The position numbers and the translations under genes were made by a program. A stretch of DNA of 64,000 nucleotides, taken from NCBI GenBank assembly GCA_964020975.1, contig OZ026616.1, positions 80,882,474-80,946,473 of the forward strand. Reading direction: 5' to 3'. Position 1 is the stretch's first letter; the number at the start of each line of letters is the position of its first letter. The notes below the pieces were generated by a model. The model did not search any database. It saw nothing but the letters and a program-made list of their open reading frames with translations, and had not been told where the DNA came from. Positions 23,866-37,499 of this stretch are shown here, piece by piece. The stretch comes from Hermodice carunculata (lineage: Eukaryota > Annelida > Polychaeta > Eunicida > Amphinomidae).

Positions 23866-24059
23866 CCTAGTATCCAAACAGAGTGGTTGCATAGGCTGAG
23901 GAAACATCTTCAGGAGAGATGTTTTTATTATTGGTTGCTACTAAGGTTTTGCTACGAAACACTTTATACACAAGCAGAAAAAAAGCAAAATGAATATGAA
24001 TTAAATCATGACACAAGTGACAGCAGTCATGGGCGACCAGTTCATGTGGGAAAGAATTA

Positions 24060-24170
24060 CAGTGTTCCCTGCCATGAGAGACTGCGCTCTCTTGAGAGAC
24101 CACCTTATGGAGTCAAATCCTGGTCTTCCTAAGGTTAATCCACCTGTGACAAGCGACCACCTGTCCTATA
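24060..24170. mobile_element. MITE-F fragment
   Basis: ACAGTGTTCCCTGCCATGAG, TTGAGAGACCACC, then GACAAGCGACCACCTGTCC. Right end absent. Confidence 0.5.
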
Positions 24171-24270
24171 GGACCAGCTTTTTGATAGCAGCAGGATGGT
24201 TTCTGAACAGGGAGCAAAGTAAAGGATGAAATTCACTCAAATCATTTTCTTATTAATCAACAGTAACACT

Positions 24271-24390
24271 TTCCCCCTTGAATTAAGGCTGAGTAAACAG
24301 TTGTCCTTGGCATGGGGTGGGTGCTATGAGTCCAAACCATGCCAAGGAAAGCTGTTGACCTTGGACATGTTATATTGGTAAGTCTCACAT
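24271..24390 (+). mobile_element. MITE-A fragment, left part
   Basis: CTTTCCCCCTTGAATTAAGG, cassette CTTGGCATGGGGTGGGTGC facing CAAACCATGCCAAGG, GCTGTTGACC. Lost after AAGTCTCACATAC. Confidence 0.75.
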
Positions 24391-24565
24391 ACATACTGTA
24401 TGTACAAGAGGAGCTTCACTGAGCACAAAGAACAAGTCAAATTTGAATAAAATGCATGTCATGCTATTGGTTGAGAACATACAAATTTAGGCATATGAGA
24501 ATTTTCTGCCAACTCACACCTCAGCTGCCCTTGCAGCACTTGGGACATGGAAACACCCGACTTAA

Positions 24566-24868
24566 CTCTTTGATTGCCAACTACCACTGAAGTCAAACTA
24601 CTTAAAATGAACTGCTCTGACATACAATACCGATGCTAGATTCATGTTCCTTGTGAAAAGACCCATCATTCAAGTACCAGCATGCCTGGAGTTGCATAGA
24701 ATATAATGGTCCAGGTCAACAGCTTTCATTCAAGTACCAGCATGCCTGGAGTGACATAGAATATAATAGTCCAGGTCAACAGCTCCTTCAGTGTGTTTTT
24801 GGTGCATTGCAGCCAAAGCGCACCAAGGAAAGCTGTTGACTCAGTGCAAAATGTAGTACTGAAAGAGA
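24566..24868 (-). mobile_element. MITE-B copy 6 with an internal 60-bp duplication
   Basis: TTAA at 24562-24565; ends CTCTTTGATTGCCAAC and GTAGTACTGAAAGAG. Segment 24667-24726 (CAAGTACCAGCATGCCTGG ... CCAGGTCAACAGCT) is repeated directly at 24727-24786 with only a few differences, lengthening this copy by exactly 60 bp. Confidence 0.85.
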
Positions 24869-24946
24869 TAAGTCCCATCATGGCGGTTGATGTACTAAAG
24901 TAAAAATTTTGTATGAAAAAAATGTGAATGTACAATCTTCATTTAA

Positions 24947-25145
24947 CTCATTCCATACTATGGTCCCAGGCCTTGGTCAGTGGTTCTGGCACTGCCTGGC
25001 AAGTCATGCTGCAGCTGCTCTGACTTAAGACTATTGGCATGTTGGTACTTGAACGAAAGCTCTTTTTATGAAAAATTTAAATCTGCTTTTGTTGTCTTAA
25101 ATCTAGGTAAATATACGGAAAAATCAGGGACCAGTATGGACTGAG
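24947..25145 (+). mobile_element. MITE-E copy 2, complete
   Basis: TTAA on both sides (24943-24946, 25146-25149). CTCATTCCATACTATGG left, CCAGTATGGACTGAG right. Longer than 1686-1856 by a segment CCTGGCAAGTCATGCTGCAG, so copy 1 is the deletion form. Confidence 0.85.
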
Positions 25146-25357
25146 TTAAAATGCAGACAAATATACAAAGAAATCAGGAACTTGTATGTGACAAGTCAGT
25201 TTCACCGCATTCTTTGGGTTTTGAATGTTGAATTAAAATGACACCTATATAAATCAAATCAAACAGATTTTAATTTATTTGCAGTAGGGATTATAACAGT
25301 AATATTAGGCCTGCTGCAAAGTCTCAAGGCCTCAGTAAACATTTAAAAAGTCATAAC

Positions 25358-25381
25358 TGCAAAAAAAAAAAAAAAAAAAAA
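25358..25381 (+). repeat. Poly(A) tract
   Basis: About 24 A residues. No retroposon body is recognised upstream. Confidence 0.9.
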
Positions 25382-25840
25382 ACATTGGGTCAGTATTGAA
25401 GCAGCATTTTAAATGAAAAGATTGAAGTGCCTGTATTATAACTTTTGGAATTATAAAGCAAATTGAAATCCAGAATCTGCACTTGCTAATTTCAACTTAA
25501 AAATGTTGAAAACATTTAAATGTAATATTTCATGAAAATGATTCCAAGTTCAAGATAAATGTGCATGAAAGGTCCATACATTTATACCATGACGAGGAAA
25601 ATATTGGCGCAACATTAGAAAGTGTGACTGTGCTTGGGGTGTCCCCACCCTATAAAGTACACATGTAGATTGAGCCTGCCATGTTGTCCCTCATTCTGTT
25701 TGATTGTATAAAAAAGGATAGGGGGTAGGCATAACTTGGTTAAAAACTTACTATAGACAGTATTTTTGAGTGTATAATTACATGAATAGTACCCTTTACT
25801 TTTTTAACAATTCTCTGTCTCAAGAGAAATTTGAATTTAA

Positions 25841-26071
25841 CCATTTCAGTGCCGAATTTTTGACTGAATCAACTGCTTTTCTCAACATGCATTCAGCGCA
25901 ATGTGCGCTGAGAAAAACTGTTGACCTGGGGTATTTTCTCTGGAACTATAGGCGTACTGGTACTTGAATGAAAGATCTTATTATGAAGAATACTAATCTG
26001 GAATCCTAATAATAATTCAGACTTGTCTGACTTAAGTAGATTGACTTTAGATGTGATTGGCACTGAGAGAG
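25841..26071 (+). mobile_element. MITE-B copy 7
   Basis: TTAA at 25837-25840 and 26072-26075. CCATTTCAGTGCCGAATTT left, GATTGGCACTGAGAGAG right. Short inner hairpin: CATTCAGCGCA facing TGCGCTGAG. Carries ACTGGTACTTGAATGAAAG. Confidence 0.88.
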
Positions 26072-26182
26072 TTAATTACACTGTGGGCTGCTGGTACAAG
26101 CCTGTGACTGCTGCCTGTAAGTTCTAGGGTAAGCAGCCTCATGTGTGTCCACAATTCAGCATAAGATACAGGATATTCATAT

Positions 26183-26382
26183 CATATTCCTCCATATAAG
26201 TGCCTGGGGTGTTTAAAAAAATTACAATGTACTGAGCCTTCAACTTAGAACCCTACTTTAAACATTACAGGTCAAACAGTTTGAAAAAGGTCAATAAAAG
26301 TACATTTTTTGGTCTTATTTTTTATCATTCAGGAGGCAGAGGGCCCTTATTAAAGCAAAGGCCCTTATTAGGAGGAATATGG
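26183..26382. mobile_element. Element K, terminal inverted repeats
   Basis: CATATTCCTCCATATAAGTG at the left faces CTTATTAGGAGGAATATG at the right, about 200 bp apart. It ends a few bases before element H copy 1, so the two abut. Confidence 0.55.
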
Positions 26383-26388
26383 TATGTA

Positions 26389-26590
26389 CTGTAAATTGCT
26401 TTAATTTCGCTGTGCTCGTATTTTTGCTAATTTTGCTGATGGCACAAAACCATGAAAATAAAAATACAGTGAAATAGTATTTTAACATTGTTTGAATAGG
26501 AATTATGTCCAAAATAGTGAAATTAAAACTACATTGAAATGTCAAAAATACCATGAAAATTTATACATGTAAAAATAAAGCAATTTGCAG
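26389..26590. mobile_element. MITE-H copy 1, TA-flanked
   Basis: CTGTAAATTGCTTTAATTTC left and AAATAAAGCAATTTGCAG right, each beside TA. Interior GATGGCACAAAACCATG and TAGGAATTATGTCC recur in the H copies at 28.4 and 49.1 kb in the opposite sense. Confidence 0.85.
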
Positions 26591-26594
26591 TATA

Positions 26595-27130
26595 TCAGAA
26601 GCCTGAATGAGGCTCATATACAGGTATGTCTGTACATGTGATCTGGACCAATGCGGCTGAGATATGTAAATGCCTGTGTCCTGTGGTAGAGTCATTGATA
26701 TGTGTCTGTGTTGGGGAGTCAACAAGCTGAATTTTACAGATAAAAATACAGACATTTATCACTGATGTATCTCTACCTTTCTATCTGTAAACAGATCTTA
26801 ATTAAGAATGACCTAATTTATTTACCTGTCAGAAGGAAGTCCATCAGATCGTGGATTTAGATTGCAAACAAGACTGCATGTGCCCAAGCATTTTCAAAAT
26901 TTGAGCAGTTCCTACTTCATAATGTTTCATTTGTTCCTTATTGACATAGGCCATGGCCAAATTGTTTTTTGTTAAATATAGGGTTAACCCAATGGCTAAG
27001 CCATGTATATTGTCAGTAACATTTTCGGATGCAGGTCCGTGAAGTTTTGTGTTCAAGCCTGTCCCAGACTAGGGCCAGGACAATAAGTCTGGCGAAACGC
27101 AAGCCATTAAGGCCAATCTTTTTTCAGCAT
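26595..27130. other. Unique stretch
   Basis: No gene or transposon recognised. Confidence 0.5.
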
Positions 27131-28070
27131 GTGTGCACGCAGTGTAGTAATCTCTCGTTCATGTGTGTATGCGAACCGGTCATTATCACAACGGTCCACA
27201 TGTTTTCCGAGCTGACGATCTATCTGAGCTGAACAATGTCAAGTTGGGTAGGCAGCATCATTTGTCCAATGGAACACGACAGTAAGCGAACACAGTCAAG
27301 CTCCACACGGAAATTACCAACGATTCAAATGGCATTTTGCTTATAGAGTCTGCTGTTATTTGAAGGTGACATGTTAAGCCACCTTCAGATCCTGCCTGAT
27401 TTTTTAGCTATCAGCTGCCTGATCTCACATTTAACAGGTCACAAGTTCCTTCAAAATTCCAATTCCATTTTAGAGTATAACATTTTTTTTTTGACATGAA
27501 AAATGCATTAATTTCATGATGTTGAAAGAAAAGAAAATTCTGTAACTTTTGTCAATAATTATGACTCCAAACTTGAGTTCTTACGATGGTTTGAAGTCAT
27601 AATTAATATCTTTCATAAGTAACAAGTTCAGTCATCTCGACAATACGAAAACAGAAGTTGAAATACTCAGGGGGACTGAGAGCAGAAAAGAATGTGCCTT
27701 GTGTTATGTTCGAATGATCAAAAGCCTTTCAGATGAGCGGGATATGAGAAAATATACATCATCATACAAACTAAAAATCAAGTCTGCTTTTCTTCATATG
27801 CGGATAATGGACCTAATCTTGTGGTTTTTCAAATGACATCATAAAGGTAATCAGTTAATTATTCATACTACATATCATTAAGAGCTTCCCGATTATGGGC
27901 ACCATCAATCACACAACAAAGCAAGTGTAACTAATTTGGGCAAGAACAACTGCATGGAATCGCATTCACATCCATCTCGGAGGCCTCTGGTCCTGTCCCG
28001 TGCTACAAGTACCAGTAATTATAACGCTAATACAACGTACAAAGAAAGCCACAAATTGTACATTATACTG
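27131..28070. promoter_or_regulatory. Candidate regulatory block
   Basis: About 0.9 kb with no recognised repeat. Densest at 27830-28020: TGACATCA, CAGTTAATTATTCAT, CATCAATCACACAACAAAG (PBX/SOX/TCF-like words). GAGCTGACGAT at about 27210 also occurs at about 22887 in the other candidate block. Function is inferred from texture only. Confidence 0.3.
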
Positions 28071-28137
28071 CAAAGTTGCTGGTGTTTATTTATCTAGTGT
28101 AGCATGGAAGTTCCAAAAGGATACCAAAGTGAGATGG

Positions 28138-28170
28138 TGAGAACAGGAAGGAAGGAAGGAAGAAATGAAG
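28138..28170 (+). repeat. Short GGAA tract
   Basis: AGGAAGGAAGGAAG in otherwise unique DNA. Confidence 0.7.
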
Positions 28171-28445
28171 GGAGACAAGCATTGTAATTTAAGGGCTAAA
28201 TGGACATTGGAGAGGGTTTAATCAATTACTGTAAATACATCAAGTGAATGATAGCAGTCAGTGAGTTGTATATTGAACAAAGGTTAGACTGGCTGCTTAT
28301 CAAGTGTGTCCATGCTGTCTGCTGGCTCTTCCACTTCTCAATTGTAAATGTGTTAATTTTTCTAGCATATAAATATTTCGTGGCTTTTGTTTCTCTAAAT
28401 TTGCTATTGTAAGTTGCTTTGTTTTCACGCGTTTAAAGCATCTTA

Positions 28446-28640
28446 CTGTAAATTGCTATATTTTCACATTTTTTAAAATTTGTGACATTTCACTGTAGTT
28501 TTAATTTCACTGTTTTAGACATAATTCCTATTCAAACTATGTTAAAGTACTATTTCACTGTGTTTTCAATTTTCACGGTTTTGTGCCATCAGCGAAATAA
28601 GCGAAAATAAGAGTGGAATGAAATTAAAGCAATTTACATT
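28446..28640. mobile_element. MITE-H copy 2
   Basis: CTGTAAATTGCTATATTTTC left, AATTAAAGCAATTTACA right. Contains TTCACGGTTTTGTGCCATC and GACATAATTCCTATTC. Confidence 0.8.
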
Positions 28641-28810
28641 AGTTTTTGTATTTTTGATATTTCACTGTAGTTTTAATTTCACTATTTTGGACATAATTCC
28701 TATTCCAATGATGGTGAAATACTATTTTAGTGTTTTTATTTTCATGGTTTTGTGCCATCAGCGAAATAAGCAATAATCAGGATACTGCGAAATTAAAGCA
28801 ATTTACAGTA
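28641..28810. mobile_element. MITE-H copy 3, joined to copy 2
   Basis: Second head-to-tail H unit: same interior words, right end AAATTAAAGCAATTTACAG before TA. Its left terminus is missing at the junction, so the pair looks like a tandem dimer with one shared boundary. Confidence 0.75.
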
Positions 28811-29022
28811 TTTTGAGCACAATTTAGAACCTATTTCATCTATGCTAAATGGAAGGGACACTCAAGTACTATGTTCTCCCAATCAGCACCCTGGGTGCTT
28901 CCAGAATTGCTGTGAAAAAGTCTACATTTTGAACTAGTATTTTGATCATTGTAAACATAATGCTATTGAATATGGGAAAGTTGGAAATACATGCAGTTCA
29001 AGTGTAATGTCATGAAATTTAA

Positions 29023-29264
29023 CCCTTTCATTTAAATTTGGACTGAGTCAACAGCTTTTCTCGGCACACATTGGGTACAATGCGTCCAATGTGCACTGAC
29101 AAAAACTGGTGACCTGGGGTATTCTCTCTGGAACTACAGTACAGGCATACTGGTGCTTGAATGAAAGGTCTTTTTAAGATGAATACGTGGCTGAGATCCT
29201 AATGATAATTCAGACTTGTCTGACTTAAGTAGATCAACTTTAGACATGATTTGCACTGAAAGAG
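29023..29264 (+). mobile_element. MITE-B copy 8
   Basis: TTAA at 29019-29022 and 29265-29268. Left end CCCTTTCATTTAAATTTGG resembles A in its first bases; right end TTTGCACTGAAAGAG is B. Inner stem CGGCACACATTGG faces CCAATGTGCACTG. Confidence 0.85.
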
Positions 29265-29269
29265 TTAAT

Positions 29270-32165
<2,896 letters not shown>

Positions 32166-32167
32166 AC

Positions 32168-32392
32168 CCATTCCCTGTTAAACCATCCAAAGCCGGCTGG
32201 AGGTAAATGTCATCTGTTTCAGTGATTTTTATCATCTTTAATTTTGGTGTTCATAAAAGTCAGTTTGACAGAGAATTGCAGACAGAATAGCTAGTCTCGG
32301 GTCAACGAATTTCCTTGAGGTGGGCAGGTCATCAAACTACCAACCCATCTGAAGGAAAGCTGTTGACTTGCCACTAATTAAAGGGGAAAGGG
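32168..32392 (-). mobile_element. MITE-A copy 8
   Basis: CATTCCCTGTTAAACCATCC left, ATTAAAGGGGAAAGGG right with TTAA at 32393-32396. The cassette is worn: GAATTTCCTTGAGGTGGGC facing CCAACCCATCTGAAGG. Confidence 0.8.
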
Positions 32393-32549
32393 TTAATGCA
32401 AACTTTCTACAAATGCAATTAAAAATTAATTACTCCCTGTTATTCTATTACAGTTTGTTTTTATTTCAAATCAAGTTTATAACTTAATCATTTAACTCAC
32501 TTACTGAGTAAATTATTAACATTCTGATCAAATGAAAGAGCCACTTTAA

Positions 32550-32774
32550 CTCGTTCCACCCTGATTGGAGACTGAGTCAACAACTTTCCTTGGTGTGCCT
32601 TGGGTGCAATGTGCCCGCAGCATGCCAAGGAAAGCTGTTGACCATGGGCAGATAATTTGGAATGATGTTCCATGCAAATTTCATCCAAAATTTTGAAAAA
32701 TATTCCCTGAATTAGTAACTTAGCAGATGGCATTTAGAAATTAGCTGGAAAAAGTGTCATTAGGGTGGAATGAG
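32550..32774 (+). mobile_element. MITE-C copy 1
   Basis: TTAA at 32546-32549 and 32775-32778. Termini CTCGTTCCACCCTGATTGG and CATTAGGGTGGAATGAG, distinct from A and B, yet the interior carries the same cassette: GTCAACAACTTTCCTTGG facing CATGCCAAGGAAAGCTG, then TTGAC. Confidence 0.85.
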
Positions 32775-32842
32775 TTAATGTTGATTTTTGATTGGGAGGA
32801 GCAAGGGGGGCAGCTCGGTTCCTGTAAGTATAACATTGCCAC

Positions 32843-32938
32843 ATGTATGTATGTATGTATGTATGTATGTATGTATGTATGTATGTATGTATGTATGTAT
32901 GTATGTATGTATGTATGTATGTATGTATGTATGTATGT
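32843..32938 (+). repeat. (TATG)n tract
   Basis: About 24 TATG units. Confidence 0.97.
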
Positions 32939-33015
32939 GGAATTACATATTTATATGGCTGACTCATTGGTATATTGCACTACCTCCATTGACTTTTTGT
33001 GTCAATTAACATTGG

Positions 33016-33400
33016 CTTCAGTTTATCAATTTTGAAATTAAAAAGTTGCGTCAACTTGGAATTATCTTCAGCCTCAACTTTTGTTGTTATTCTTGCCATA
33101 AACTTTATTTACTACAATGGGGGGAACTTTTACATTGCCATTTTCATATATATTATTGCTTTTACCATTTCCCCACTTAAAATATTTTGCATTATTTTCA
33201 TAAGTTTTGGCATTTTGTCACTTGCATAGCTTTTGCCATTATCTTGTCAGTGATTCTAATATACTGTTACCTTTTGTGTCAAATTTTGCAATTACCTTTT
33301 GTGCCAACTTTTCTCATATCTTTTGGGTCAGCTTTTGCCATTATCTTTAGCAGAAACTTTTGTCAGAATCTTTTATCAAGTATGGTAAAAAATTATCGAT
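33016..33400. repeat. Degenerate ~27-bp minisatellite, left part
   Basis: Loose repeats of CTTTTGCCATTATCTTTTG with GTGTCAA between them. Resembles the better array at 34530-35245 (CTTTTACCATTATCC); MITEs separate the two. Confidence 0.55.
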
Positions 33401-33659
33401 TGTTGTTATTTAATTGGGTTCAACCGTGACTCTCTGCACTGTTACAACGTAATTTTCACATTTTTGCTCTGATCTTGTGACGCTGGACTTTTTGCAAAAT
33501 GTCAACTTTTATCTAGTTATCTTTGGTGTTGAGTTCCAGCTTTGACGTAAAGTTTAGTGTAAAGTTTTAACTTTTTTTATCTCAAGTTTACACCATCTTT
33601 GCTATTAGATTATAGGTCATTGCAACTTGCCACAATCTTTGATTTTGCATCACAATTAA

Positions 33660-33892
33660 CCCTTTCCCCGTTAAACCGGCCAAAACCGGCTGGTGGTCAA
33701 ATGTCATCTGCTTCAACGTTTTCAACTAATTTCAACAGCAATGAAAAACAGTTTGACTGAGAATTGCAGATGAGACCTATCAAGATCACGTTCCTCAAGT
33801 CAACAGCTTTTCCTTGGCATGCGTTGAGCACTTAGTGCCCAACCCATGCCAAGGAAAGCTGTTGACTCAGTCTCAATTCAAGGGGGAAAGGG
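33660..33892 (-). mobile_element. MITE-A copy 9, intact
   Basis: TTAA at 33656-33659 and 33893-33896. CCCTTTCCCCGTTAAACCGG left, TTCAAGGGGGAAAGGG right. CTTGGCATGCGTTGAGCAC faces GTGCCCAACCCATGCC. Confidence 0.92.
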
Positions 33893-33927
33893 TTAATGTT
33901 AAACACACAAACTAACTTTCAAAAACG

Positions 33928-34102
33928 TTGCTGTGGAAGTGGTTCTTGCCTTGAGAGACCACTTCATCCACCTTGTGAGGCCATCTGTCTGAAATACTTT
34001 GCTCAGCATTTCTTCATGTTATTTATACCTGCTATGAGAGACCACCCATCTTGACAGACTGCATTCACAGGGGTGGTCTCTTAAGACAGGTTTCACTATC
34101 AC
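33928..34102. mobile_element. MITE-F copy, diverged
   Basis: GAAGTGGTTCTTGCCTTGAG left and AAGACAGGTTTCACTAT right. GAGAGACCAC occurs twice. Confidence 0.6.
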
Positions 34103-34123
34103 TTGTAAAACCTTTCGGCGGCA

Positions 34124-34300
34124 GGCTACAGCAGTCGGCAGTGGCCGGCAGCATCGAGTGGCATTTGGCAGCGGTGCTGCTCTATGCCGCCAAAGATAAG
34201 TAGGGGTCCCTTTGACAGTGGCACTCGGCGGCAGACAGCGGCACCTGGTGGTAGGCTCTTCTTGATTACATTTCTGTCACTGCCTGCCGCCATCTGCCAC
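34124..34300. repeat. GC-rich GGCAG(C/T)GGC stretch
   Basis: Irregular repeats of CGGCAG and CAGCGGCA words in a locally GC-rich island; no reading frame is kept. Not recognised. Confidence 0.45.
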
Positions 34301-34315
34301 AAGTCTTGGAATGCT

Positions 34316-34395
34316 GACTACTTCTGTAAGGTTGAGTACTACTTCTGTAAGGTTGAGTAACCAGATATATTATTAAATGCCATCTTTGTTTTTTC
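34316..34395. repeat. Local duplication, repeated 1.5 kb away
   Basis: ACTACTTCTGTAAGGTTGAG is present twice in tandem. The following AGATATATTATTAAATGCC reappears at 35888-35910 next to a second CTGTAAGGTTGAATAAC, so a segment was copied across the MITE block between them. Confidence 0.6.
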
Positions 34396-34529
34396 CTTTT
34401 TTCGTTTGTTTTATATACAGTGTCTATGCAGACCTTTGTTGTTACATGAAGACAAACATTTGCAATTGATTTTCAGCATGAACCTTTGGTAGAATATCTG
34501 GCATACATTCTTGCCATTGTGATTACTGG

Positions 34530-35245
34530 AGATGCTTTTCCCATTATCCTAAGCACATAAACTTTTCCCATTGTACCAAGCACACAAAGTTTTACCATTA
34601 GCTTAAGCATATAAACTTAAACCATTTTCCTATGCACATGAACTTTTACCATTATCCTAATCATAATCCTTCCCATTATCCTGTGCACATAAATTTTTAC
34701 CATAATCCTAAGCACATAAATGTTTAAACAATTAGCCTAAGCATATAAACTTGAACCATTAACCTATGCACATGAACTTTTACCATTATCGTAAGCATAA
34801 AAAGTTTTACCATTAACCTAAACATATAAACTTAAACCATTACCCTATGCACATGAACTTTTACCATTATGCTCAGCATATAAAGTATACCATTATCCGA
34901 AGCATATAAACTTTCCCATTATCCCATGCACATGGACTTTTACCATTATCCTAAGCATGTTAAGTTTTACCATTAGCCTAAGCATATAAACTTAAGCCAT
35001 TTTCCTATGCACATGAACTTTTACCATTATCCTCAGCATATAAAGTATGCCATTATCTGAAGCATATAAACTTTCCCATTTCCATATGCACATGGACTTT
35101 TACCATTAGCCTAAGCATGTACACCTAAACCATTTTCATATGTGCACAAGCTTTTACTGTTATCCTTCAGGAAAATAAACTTTTATCATTATCCTAAGCA
35201 TAAAATGTATCACCACTACCCTAAGCAAATGAACCTTTACCATTA
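34530..35245. repeat. ~27-bp minisatellite with higher-order blocks
   Basis: About 25 units of CTTTTACCATTATCCTAAGC plus AYATAAA. A larger block (AAGCATATAAACTTAAACC ... TATGCACATGAACTTTTACC) recurs at about 34600, 34735, 34810 and 34978. Ends against a MITE-F. Confidence 0.85.
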
Positions 35246-35252
35246 TCCTATA

Positions 35253-35432
35253 CAGGAAAACCTGTTTTGAGAGACTGCCCCTAGAGCAGACCAAAAAGTG
35301 GTCACATAAGGCAGGTGGTCTCTCATTAGAGGTGCAAAAACATGGGAAAGATGGCAAAAGGGACATGGTAAACATGATCTGTAAAGGCAGGTGGTCTTTC
35401 CTGACAGTGGTCTCTCAAAACAGGTTTCACTG
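35253..35432. mobile_element. MITE-F copy, complete
   Basis: TA at 35251-35252 and 35433-35434. CAGGAAAACCTGTTTTGAG left, AAAACAGGTTTCACTG right. Closely follows 45811-45990 through AAAAAGTGGTCACATAAGG. Confidence 0.85.
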
Positions 35433-35474
35433 TACTCCTTTACACATAGATCAACATTTTTTCTTGGTGTCTAA

Positions 35475-35518
35475 ATACCTAACCCATATGCCAAGGGAAG
35501 CTGTTGACTCAGTCTTAG
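35475..35518 (-). mobile_element. MITE-A fragment
   Basis: ACCTAACCCATATGCCAAGG, then AAGCTGTTGACTCAGTCTTAG: the hairpin's outer half of an A copy. The next A copy starts in its TTAA, so A inserted beside or into A. Confidence 0.7.
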
Positions 35519-35522
35519 TTAA

Positions 35523-35754
35523 CCCTTTCCCCCTTAAACCGGCCAAAACCAGCTGGTGGCCAAATGTCGTCTGCTTCAGCGTTTTCAACTGATTTCAACA
35601 GCAATGAAAAATAATTTGACTGAGAATTGAAGCTGAGACCTGTCAAGACAACATGACCCAGGTCAACAGCTTTCCATGGCATGGGTTGGGCACTCAGTGC
35701 CCAATCCATGCCGAGGAGAGCTGTTGACTCAGTCTTAATTCAAGGGGGTAAGGG
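35523..35754 (-). mobile_element. MITE-A copy 10, intact
   Basis: TTAA at 35519-35522 and 35755-35758. CCCTTTCCCCCTTAAACCGG left, TTCAAGGGGGTAAGGG right; CATGGGTTGGGCACTCAGTG in the loop region. Followed by a spare end, GGGGGAAAAGGGTC. Confidence 0.92.
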
Positions 35755-35761
35755 TTAAAGG

Positions 35762-36820
35762 GGGAAAAGGGTCAATCTACACAACTGTTACCCAATGCTG
35801 TTATAATTTCGTTTCTTTTGACATTAACTGTGGTTTATAAATTTGAGTATGTAGTTATATTTTGACATCAACTGTAAGGTTGAATAACAGATATATTATT
35901 GAATGCTTTGTTTTTTTCAATTTTTTTTTTATTTTGAAAGGGAGAGGGCGTGTCTTTTTAATTTCAGGAGATTATTTTATGGAACTTGACTTTGTTGACT
36001 TGATGTCATGGCATACTGTTCCCCTATTGTCTTTCAATCTTTTTACCGTTCCATCACCTGGCATTGATCAAATTTTAGAAAACAGATGGTGTTTTTGTAT
36101 CACCGATCAGTGATTTATACTCATGGGGCTTCTCTGTTTTGCTATGATTTATACAAGAATCGATTCAGTTTTTTTCTTTAAAAAAATAAGAAATTTACAA
36201 ATTTGACACCGTGCCCATGTGTTACTTTATAGTTCAGATCTATTTTCCCTGGTGATTCAGAAAGAAACTATTATGGCAGATTATTGTCTCATTTTCATGG
36301 ATGAATTTCCAGAACTCCAAGCAATGATATTTCAATGCACTGTTTGAGTAATCTTGATTTTCGACATGATATTGTTGATGTTTTAATGGAGTTGAAAGTG
36401 TTTCACTTCATTACATTCGTTTCCTTCTTTTCTTCATCCTGATTGAAGCTTTTAGGCTCCACTTGCCAATCAACAATAGTTGAGTTATTCCATGTCAATT
36501 AGCATTTTACACATGAATAAGTTAAACAAGAGTGAAGGGTTTCCTCGTTGACTCTTTTGTGTTGCAAATGTTATCTCCACATAGAATTGTCATCTTTCTT
36601 GTGATTAAGTGCTTTAAGATATCAACAGAATATAAACACATAATCTTTGAATTGATCAGGTCTGCAGGAACGTGCAGTCTATTTGAGGTTACGGAGTGGG
36701 ATACCTTATAAATTACATCCACTATAGCTTGATATATGAATGTTTCACCAGTGTCCTCATATCTTGTACTCGTTGCTTCATCCCCGGACTGCCATCAATA
36801 CATTGCCGCATTCTGCTGAC
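35762..36820. other. Unique stretch
   Basis: Contains the second copy of the AGATATATTATTGAATGC segment (35875-35915). Otherwise AT-rich DNA without recognisable genes. Confidence 0.5.
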
Positions 36821-36824
36821 TTTA

Positions 36825-37004
36825 CCCTTTCCCCCTTAAACTGGCCAAAACCGACTGAAAGTAAAATGTTGTCTGCTTCAGTGATTTTTTGTATTAATTT
36901 TAGGGTTGAAAAATACTTGAAGGAGAATTGAAGATATGCAGCCTTTTCAGAAGAGCATATCCCCAAGAAAGCTGTTGACACAGGTTCAATTTAGGGGGAA
37001 AGGG
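36825..37004 (-). mobile_element. MITE-A copy 11, internally deleted
   Basis: CCCTTTCCCCCTTAAACTGG left, TTTAGGGGGAAAGGG right, TTAA at 37005-37008. Only one arm of the cassette remains (CCCCAAGAAAGCTGTTGAC), so it can no longer fold the hairpin. Confidence 0.85.
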
Positions 37005-37134
37005 TTAACATCTCCGTCACTTTCCTGAGCTAAGAGACATTTTGATCTTTAAAATTTCTTCTGGTAACAATATTCCATTGGTTACAAATTCAGTTGTAAG
37101 GATTTTTGTGAAACTTGCTCCATACTATAATTAA

Positions 37135-37377
37135 CTCTTTCAGTGCCAAGTATTGGAATGAGTCAACAGCTTTTCTCGGTGCACTTTCGGCTCCTTATGC
37201 CCAAAGTGTACTGAGGAAAGCTGTGACCCATACCATAATATTCTTTGTCACTACATGCATGCTGGTACTTGAATGAATGGTCTTTTAACAAAGAACATGA
37301 ATCTTGCACCCTTATTATAATTCAAAAGCAGTCTGTTGTAAGTTTTTTGTCTTTAGTCGCAGTTAGCACTGAAAGAG
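37135..37377 (+). mobile_element. MITE-B copy 9, intact
   Basis: TTAA at 37131-37134 and 37378-37381. CTCTTTCAGTGCCAAG left, AGTTAGCACTGAAAGAG right. Inner stem TCGGTGCACTTTCGGC faces GCCCAAAGTGTACTGA. Confidence 0.9.
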
Positions 37378-37392
37378 TTAATGTCCTGTACA

Positions 37393-37495
37393 GGCCTGGG
37401 TCAGTGACTGATGATTAGGCATGTTGGTATTTGAGTGAAAGACCTTTTTATGAGGCTCTCAAATATGTAGTTGCCATTTTATTTCATTTAATATT
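37393..37495 (+). mobile_element. MITE-E fragment
   Basis: GGCCTGGGTCAGTGACTGATG, GGCATGTTGGTATTTGAG, AAATATGTAGTTGCC: interior of E directly after MITE-B copy 9. Confidence 0.55.
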
Positions 37496-37499
37496 GTAT

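Noticed and set aside
25358-25381. Poly(A) run as a processed-pseudogene tail
   Set aside because: The upstream sequence has no gene-like or SINE-like body and no flanking duplication was seen.
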